A DNA stretch of 64,000 nt from Nocardia uniformis NBRC 13702 (GTDB taxonomy: Bacteria > Actinomycetota > Actinomycetes > Mycobacteriales > Mycobacteriaceae). Below the pieces are notes generated by a model. It made no database searches, was not told the origin of the DNA, and saw only the letters and a program-made list of their open reading frames with translations. Where the stretch lies: the NCBI RefSeq assembly GCF_001613345.1, contig NZ_BDCE01000042.1:40967-104966 (forward strand). The letters run 5' to 3'. Positions 59,710-64,000 of this stretch are shown in pieces. Each line of letters starts with the position of its first letter. The first letter of the stretch is position 1. The position numbers and the translations under genes were made by a program.

Positions 59710-60450
59710 CTTCTCTCACGGCCGTTTCCCGGAGACGGGCACGACTGGTCAGCCCGTTGTAGTCGAGCATTCCCACCGCAAACAACCGAAACAACGGAGT
59801 CTGAGGGTGTTCACCATGTCCGAGCCGCACGGACTATGAGGGGATACAACGCCGCCGCGGACCGCACCTACCCGAGGTGGTCTCGCGCACCGAGTGAACC
59901 CGTGCTCGCGTGACCGGCAGTCGGCGGAACCCCTCCGCGGTCGCTTCGAGCGGCGGCGAAACCGACCAGCGCGACAATCCGCCGTCGCTCATATCCGTTG
60001 TGCCGGTTACCGCCCAGCCCACACAGCGGCGCAGGATGGTGCGAAATTCCGGGATGTCCAACTGCCACGATCGGTGACGCCCAGATCGTCCACGCCGAGG
60101 TCCTGGAGATCGAACCTGCCGCGGCAGTGACAGAGGGTGAGGGCGCAGACCGTCACGGTGCCGTACCCCTTGAGGTTGAGCACGGGTCTCGGTTCGTCGA
60201 TCGTGGTGTGTCCCTCCTCGAAACCGGGCACTCGCCGACGAAGGTCATACCATGCCGTGGCACCAATTCGACGGACATGACAGTGACACGTCCCCCGCGC
60301 ACCGCACATGTCGACCGAGGGACTCCAACCCGGGGATCGCACGAAAGGCAGCAGCGACGCAAACGTCACTGGTCCATCCAATGCAGCAGCGCGGCGGCTT
60401 ATCAGCGCAGCGCCGCTAGCGCGCAACACCCCCCTCCTTGGACCGGTAAT
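59710..60450. other. Long gene-poor region before the second TnpB element
   Basis: No intact gene is recognisable. On the minus strand, one frame (60462-60007) contains PRPVLNLKGYGTVTVCALTL and ends near RGSWTSRNF, and another (60061-59834) starts MDIPEFRTILRRCVGWAVTG; they overlap and together look like one short protein split by a frameshift, of unknown family. The stretch near 59740-59830 is more AT-rich and could hold the promoter of the fusion gene. Confidence 0.35.
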
Positions 60451-60600
60451 GTTGACGTCCACTCCTGCCTGAAGGCGGGAGATTCCTCGAAATCACAGTG
60501 CTGTGGCGATCGTCGAGGAAGGTTCACGCGACCGACTCCCCCTACGGGTGCCTCGCCCTCGCGGACTGCGCGTGCTCTGCGGCCCACCGCTACCACCACG
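60451..60600 (-). ncRNA. Putative omega RNA of the second TnpB element
   Basis: The minus strand ends with a hairpin CCGCCTTCAGGC and the block GTGGACGTCAAC at 60451, nearly the same terminal block as behind the first tnpB. The expected guide is the flanking DNA just below 60451 (minus strand ATTACCGGTCCAAGG). The 5' end is unknown and lies inside the tnpB coding end, which continues past the usual TnpB C-terminus. Confidence 0.5.
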
Positions 60601-61806
60601 GCAGACCCCGCCACGTCCGGCGGTGCTCAAAGCTCTATCCAAAATAGTGTGTGCAGCATTGTGGTCCGCGTGCTCGGTATGCCCACACCCGGTACAGGCG
60701 AACAACCGGCCACACCCCTGCCGCGAGCGTGGATCCCGTACACCACAGTTGCGGCACGTCTGCGACGTACCCGCCGCCGGGACCGCAATCAGTTCCCCGC
60801 CGCGACGGCGGGTCTTGTACTCGAGCTGGCGGCGGACCTCGCCCCAGCCCTGATCGGCAATACCGCGATTGAGCCCGGACTTCTGCCGCACATTCCGTCC
60901 GGGCTGTTCGACGGTGCCCGCCGCCGAACGCATCATGTCGCGAACCTTCAAGTCCTCCACCGCGATCAGGCCGTGGTTGTTGGCCAGATCAGTGGTGAGC
61001 TTATGATTCCAGTCCGCGCGACGACGCGCCTGCCGAGCATTCAGTGCCGCGATCTGACCAATCGTCCGTCGCAACCGATTCGAGTGTCTACCTCCATTGT
61101 GCCTTTTCGCGTACGCGAGTTGCCGAGCCCTTCGTCGCTCCAAACCCCGCAGCCGCGCCTGCTCACCTGGGGTGAGAAGGTCGGGACGTTGCCGCGCGGC
61201 GGCTTCGTCGGAGACGAACACCGAGCACGCGATCCCCATATCAACCCCAACCGGCGGACCTGGAGGCACCGACGGCACTACAGATTCGAAGCGGTGCACC
61301 CCGAACGCGATGTGCCAGCCGAGCCCGTCCCGGCCGATCGTCGCGTTACGAATGGTTCCGTCGATCGGGCGAGAGAGCCGAAACCGCACCCATCCGATCT
61401 TCGGCAGGTGCACCTGCGCTATCCGCCGCGACACCTGCCGCACCTGGATCGCCTGGCCGGGGACGGGGATGCCTTGGCGGTGGGACTTCTTCTTGAACTG
61501 CGGAAACCCTGCGGGATGGTTCGGGTTCCAGAAGTTGTCGTAGGCGGTGTCGAGCTGGCGCAGGACTTGCTGGGCGCATTGGGCGGGCAAGTCTTTCAGC
61601 CATTCGTGTGCGCGGCGAGCTTCGGTCAACTCCTTGCACTGCGCCACCGCGCGCAGAGTGACCCGCCGGGCGGACTTGTATGCCCAAATACGTTGTGCGA
61701 GTGCGGTGTTCCACACTGCACGACAGGTGTGCGACCACGCGGTGAGCCGCTCTTCCTGACCCCGGTCGGGGTAGACGCGGAACCTCAGGGCGGTATTGGC
61801 CCGCAC
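60493..61806 (-). CDS. tnpB: RNA-guided endonuclease TnpB, second copy
   Basis: From a GTG at 61806 (AGGGG a few bases upstream) the protein has 437 residues; the frame is open to 61911, but that extension is unlike TnpB. RuvC acids are present in GVDMGIA (D189), LIAVEDLKV (E284) and HADHNAAHTIL (D381), with the zinc-finger pairs CRNC and CTGC between the last two. It is only distantly related to the copy at 1617. The last 45 residues, rich in Arg, Gly and Ser, extend past the normal end and overlap the omega RNA region. Confidence 0.92.
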   Translation of the reverse strand: MRANTALRFRVYPDRGQEERLTAWSHTCRAVWNTALAQRIWAYKSARRVTLRAVAQCKELTEARRAHEWLKDLPAQCAQQVLRQLDTAYDNFWNPNHPAGFPQFKKKSHRQGIPVPGQAIQVRQVSRRIAQVHLPKIGWVRFRLSRPIDGTIRNATIGRDGLGWHIAFGVHRFESVVPSVPPGPPVGVDMGIACSVFVSDEAAARQRPDLLTPGEQARLRGLERRRARQLAYAKRHNGGRHSNRLRRTIGQIAALNARQARRRADWNHKLTTDLANNHGLIAVEDLKVRDMMRSAAGTVEQPGRNVRQKSGLNRGIADQGWGEVRRQLEYKTRRRGGELIAVPAAGTSQTCRNCGVRDPRSRQGCGRLFACTGCGHTEHADHNAAHTILDRALSTAGRGGVCRGGSGGPQSTRSPRGRGTRRGSRSREPSSTIATAL

Positions 61807-61956
61807 GCGGTCACCCCTGCGCGTCTGCCCCTGACCCACAACGGCGCTACCGCGAGAACACCCGGCATCGTCCGCCGCTGAGCCGGCGGTCGGCGCGGGT
61901 GTCGAAATCATGTTCGAATCCTATCGTCGCCCGGTGGTGACACACTAATGAATTAC

Positions 61957-62268
61957 TCACTCCTTCCGTCGATTTCGCGTGTCGATACTGATCATCTGAC
62001 CAACAGGTGTCTTCAAAATGTTCGGCTCAGGGGTGGGTGAGTCCGCGCGCGGACCACACTGGTGGCCAGAAGACGGAGCATTGGTACCGCCACCCTGGTA
62101 GAGGACAGCGGGGCTCATCCGCGCTTCCGTGGCGATATCGACGCCGATCACCTGGATGAACGGCGGCGTCCAGCACGGCATCCTGCCGAGACGGACGGTG
62201 GGCGGCACGGGCGGCGGGTTCGGCGGGCATGGGTCGATGATGACAGCCGCCGGGATCGACTGTGCCAT
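61957..62268 (-). CDS. Doubtful proline-rich open frame (about 103 aa)
   Basis: The frame from an ATG at 62268 contains DPCPPNPPPVPPTVRLGRMP and QVIGVDIATEARMSPAVLYQGG. It is divergent from the TetR gene. There is no recognised family and no clear ribosome-binding site; it may be non-coding. The surrounding 61807-62320 holds nothing else I can name. Confidence 0.25.
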   Translation of the reverse strand: MAQSIPAAVIIDPCPPNPPPVPPTVRLGRMPCWTPPFIQVIGVDIATEARMSPAVLYQGGGTNAPSSGHQCGPRADSPTPEPNILKTPVGQMISIDTRNRRKE

Positions 62269-62320
62269 CCTGTGCTGGTAGACGAGCCGCCGGAGCACAC
62301 CGGCCACAGGAGGGTAGGCG

Positions 62321-63016
62321 ATGGCGAATCCCCGTGATATCGCAGGCGATTCGGCCGGTGGTTCGGGACTCGGGCAATCCGCTCGCCCGGCCGCGCACCG
62401 TCCGTCGCGCCGCCACCACATTATCGACGCGGCCGTAGCTGTATTCGCCCACAAGGGTTTCGCCGAAACGTCGGTACAGGAGATCGCCGCGGCGGCCGGA
62501 ATGGCGCCCGCCGCGGTCTATTACCACTTCGCCAGTAAGGAGGAGCTGTTCGATGTGGCGCTGCGCTCGGCCATGGATGCCAGTTCCGCGGCGGCCGAGG
62601 CGGCCTGGCCGCACGACACTCCCGCCGACGAGAACACCCTCGACCGGATCGTGACCGCCGTCTGGGAATGGACGGCCCGCAATCCCGATGCCTTCCGGCT
62701 GCTGTCTCGACAGGTACAGGGCGGTTCGACCGCGGGTTCGCGCGTACTCGCGGCGGAATACGTCGCCCGCCACGAACACCGCACCTTCGACTACTTCGCC
62801 GCCGACCCCATCCCCGCCAGTCGCCGCGCGGCCGCCGCGGCCCACGCCGTCCGTTCGCTCCGCATTCGGACCATGATCGTGACCACCATCGCGATCCACC
62901 CGCACCGCCTCGACGACGGACCCCTGGCCGATATTCCCGACGACGCGCTGCGCGCGGCACTGGTGGAGGTGTGCCACCGCATGATCAAGGGGCCAGGCGG
63001 CGCGACACCGCCATAA
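62321..63016 (+). CDS. TetR-family transcriptional regulator
   Basis: A 231-residue TetR protein with a 28-residue flexible N-terminus, then the HTH (IIDAAVAVFAHKGFAETSVQEIAAAAGMAPAAVYYHFASKEELFDVAL) and a helical ligand domain. An AGGAGGG site precedes the ATG. No palindrome was noticed directly upstream, and neighbours give no obvious target. It could be a remote regulator, but nothing links it to a motif in this window. Confidence 0.9.
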   Translation: MANPRDIAGDSAGGSGLGQSARPAAHRPSRRHHIIDAAVAVFAHKGFAETSVQEIAAAAGMAPAAVYYHFASKEELFDVALRSAMDASSAAAEAAWPHDTPADENTLDRIVTAVWEWTARNPDAFRLLSRQVQGGSTAGSRVLAAEYVARHEHRTFDYFAADPIPASRRAAAAAHAVRSLRIRTMIVTTIAIHPHRLDDGPLADIPDDALRAALVEVCHRMIKGPGGATPP

Positions 63017-63230
63017 CTCGTCGACCGCGGTGTGTGCTGCGCCGGGCCCAATCGTTCGACCGGCGGGCTACCCGGTCATCGTGACGCGGCCGCACTCGGT
63101 GGCCACCCGATCGCGTCGGCCGGTCCACGCACCTTCCAGCACCCGGGAGTGGTTGGCGGACAAAGGTTTTACAAATATTTGAGCTCTCCCAGCGAGCACG
63201 GGAGCCCGAGCTCGAACTATTGTTCCCCCC

Positions 63231-63851
63231 GTGAGTGATGCACCGGGCTGGGCCGCGATCGACGGCGCGCTTCGACAGTTGTACAGAGATATGACGCCAT
63301 TCCATCTGGGGACGAAACAGCCCTGGGCGCTGGGTGGCCCGGATCCACTCGACGGGATCAGTATCTACGCCCACGGTGGCCCGGTTCCGCACTGGCACTA
63401 TGTCGGCTACGGCATGTCCGAACTCTACGAGAAGGAATCGGAGGATCCGGCTGTCTCGGGCTGGGGGTTCGAATTCACCGTCCGCCTGCTCCGCCGCCCG
63501 GATGAGGCGCAACCGCCGATGTGGCCCGCTCAGCTCATGCAGAAACTCGGCCGCTACGTCTTCGACTCCGGAAAATGGTTCGAGCCCGGCCACACCATGA
63601 AGGCGAGTGGACCACTGGCCACCGACCGCCCGGACAGCGCCATCCGCGCGATGGCGTTCACCGTTGATCCGGAACTCGGTGAAATCGACACTCCACACGG
63701 CGAGCTGCGATTTCTACAGATCGTGGGGCTCACCATGAAGGAGTATCAGGCAGCTCTGGGTGGCAATACCGCCGCCGTGCTCGACCACCTCGCCCGCTAC
63801 CTCCCCCTGTATGTCACCGATGTCGACCGCGAGGCGCTGATCCGCCTATGA
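63231..63851 (+). CDS. Suppressor-of-fused (SuFu)-domain protein
   Basis: A 206-residue protein with the bacterial SuFu-domain pattern: ALRQLYRDMTPFHLGTKQPWALGGPDPLDGISIY, HWHYVGYGMSELYEKE, GWGFEFTVRLLRRPDE and FLQIVGLTMKEYQAAL. Bacterial SuFu proteins are common next to or within polymorphic-toxin immunity systems, though many stand alone, as here. It starts at a GTG at 63231. Upstream lies an AT-rich patch with the palindrome CAAATATTTG (63172-63181). Confidence 0.88.
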   Translation: MSDAPGWAAIDGALRQLYRDMTPFHLGTKQPWALGGPDPLDGISIYAHGGPVPHWHYVGYGMSELYEKESEDPAVSGWGFEFTVRLLRRPDEAQPPMWPAQLMQKLGRYVFDSGKWFEPGHTMKASGPLATDRPDSAIRAMAFTVDPELGEIDTPHGELRFLQIVGLTMKEYQAALGGNTAAVLDHLARYLPLYVTDVDREALIRL

Positions 63852-63884
63852 GCGACCGGCCCGACCAGGCCACCGAAGGTCATG

Positions 63885-64000
63885 TCATCGGATGGCGTTG
63901 GCCAATCCGCACACCTTCCACTCACCGCTTTCCTTGACCAGATCGTAGGTCAGGGTCTGGGTGGTGGTCTTGCCGCTGATTGTCGCCTGGACGTCGACGG
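63885..64000 (-). CDS. C-terminal end of a hypothetical protein (5' end outside window)
   Basis: The last 38 codons read VDVQATISGKTTTQTLTYDLVKES then GEWKVCGLANAIR and a TGA. This resembles the C-terminal strand pair of small exported NTF2/DUF4878-like or Mce-associated proteins, whose ends also carry WKVC. The rest lies outside the window. Confidence 0.55.
   Translation of the reverse strand, partial: VDVQATISGKTTTQTLTYDLVKESGEWKVCGLANAIR

Larger units (their letters stand above)
60451..61930 (-). mobile_element. Second TnpB-bearing element (no tnpA)
   Basis: A single intact tnpB is followed by a right end that matches that of the element at 1522 (GGAATCTCC..GCC..GGACGTCAAC on the minus strand). 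No tnpA, intact or broken, is next to it, so it is an IS1341-like solo-tnpB copy depending on TnpA in trans. The left end could not be located and is set by guess beyond the tnpB start. Confidence 0.6.

Noticed and set aside
59998..61881. A 627-codon open frame on the plus strand across the second tnpB gene
   Set aside because: It is the antisense shadow of tnpB and its flank; the translation is proline/arginine-rich without domains, while the minus strand has the complete RuvC and zinc motifs.

Overview
The window is high-GC actinobacterial DNA. The gene set fits a mycolic-acid-producing member of the Mycobacteriales, most likely Nocardia or a close relative: a KatG tail, an antigen-85-type mycolyltransferase homologue, a broken and an intact mycothiol-dependent (maleylpyruvate isomerase-like) enzyme gene, a GH76 mannosidase, many TetR/MarR/WYL/HxlR/MerR regulators, neocarzinostatin-fold secreted proteins, and several promoters whose -10 box lies 6-7 bases before the start codon (leaderless transcripts). 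No rRNA gene, complete tRNA gene, CRISPR array or prophage was seen.

Layout. 1-3.3 kb: KatG 3' end, a flavin-binding protein, and an IS200/IS605-type element with intact TnpB but a frameshifted TnpA. 3.3-20.3 kb: small regulator/enzyme units (PAP2 enzyme, ArsR-SRPBCC fusion plus DHFR-like protein, WYL regulator with RidA, HAD protein, TetR, a Ser/Thr kinase, MarR, lipoprotein, GH76 mannosidase, a PhoD-phosphatase remnant), ending in a leftward operon for a membrane protein, two neocarzinostatin-fold surface proteins and a Dabb protein.

20.6-33.9 kb is the most remarkable region. A nine-gene, mostly translationally coupled rightward operon encodes a nitrilase-superfamily protein, two proteins resembling red chlorophyll catabolite reductase, a chlorophyllase-like alpha/beta hydrolase, a Rieske oxygenase (the enzyme class of pheophorbide a oxygenase), a beta-rich protein, an SDR closely resembling plant chlorophyll b reductase NOL/NYC1, a membrane protein and a maleate-isomerase/AMDase-family protein, closed by a strong terminator. 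It is followed by a CitE-like lyase, a secreted hydrolase, a second maleate-isomerase-like gene with its own TetR regulator, and a bicupin. Together these look like a bacterial counterpart of the plant chlorophyll-breakdown route, with possible downstream enzymes for small dicarboxylates. A 17-bp palindrome GTTTC-N7-GAAAC occurs in the control regions of this operon, the divergent neocarzinostatin operon, the CitE/secreted-hydrolase pair, a secreted protein at 40.0-40.7 kb and, with one mismatch, an FAD dehydrogenase at 50.1 kb. This suggests one regulon combining surface binding, secreted hydrolysis and intracellular breakdown of a pigment-like substrate. Substrate and regulator are not proven by sequence.

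33.9-64 kb: an SMR transporter behind a guanidine-III riboswitch, HxlR plus molybdopterin oxidoreductase, NfeD-flotillin pair, MerR and other regulators, a frameshifted TerD gene, an ABC-2 permease without an ATPase, an FAD dehydrogenase, a broken thioesterase, a BASS-family transporter, mycolyltransferase-like, MaoC-like and lipase genes, an SRPBCC-acyl-CoA synthetase fusion, a second TnpB element, a TetR regulator and a SuFu-domain protein. At least six genes carry stops, frameshifts or truncations. These could be real decay or, for single-base cases, assembly errors.
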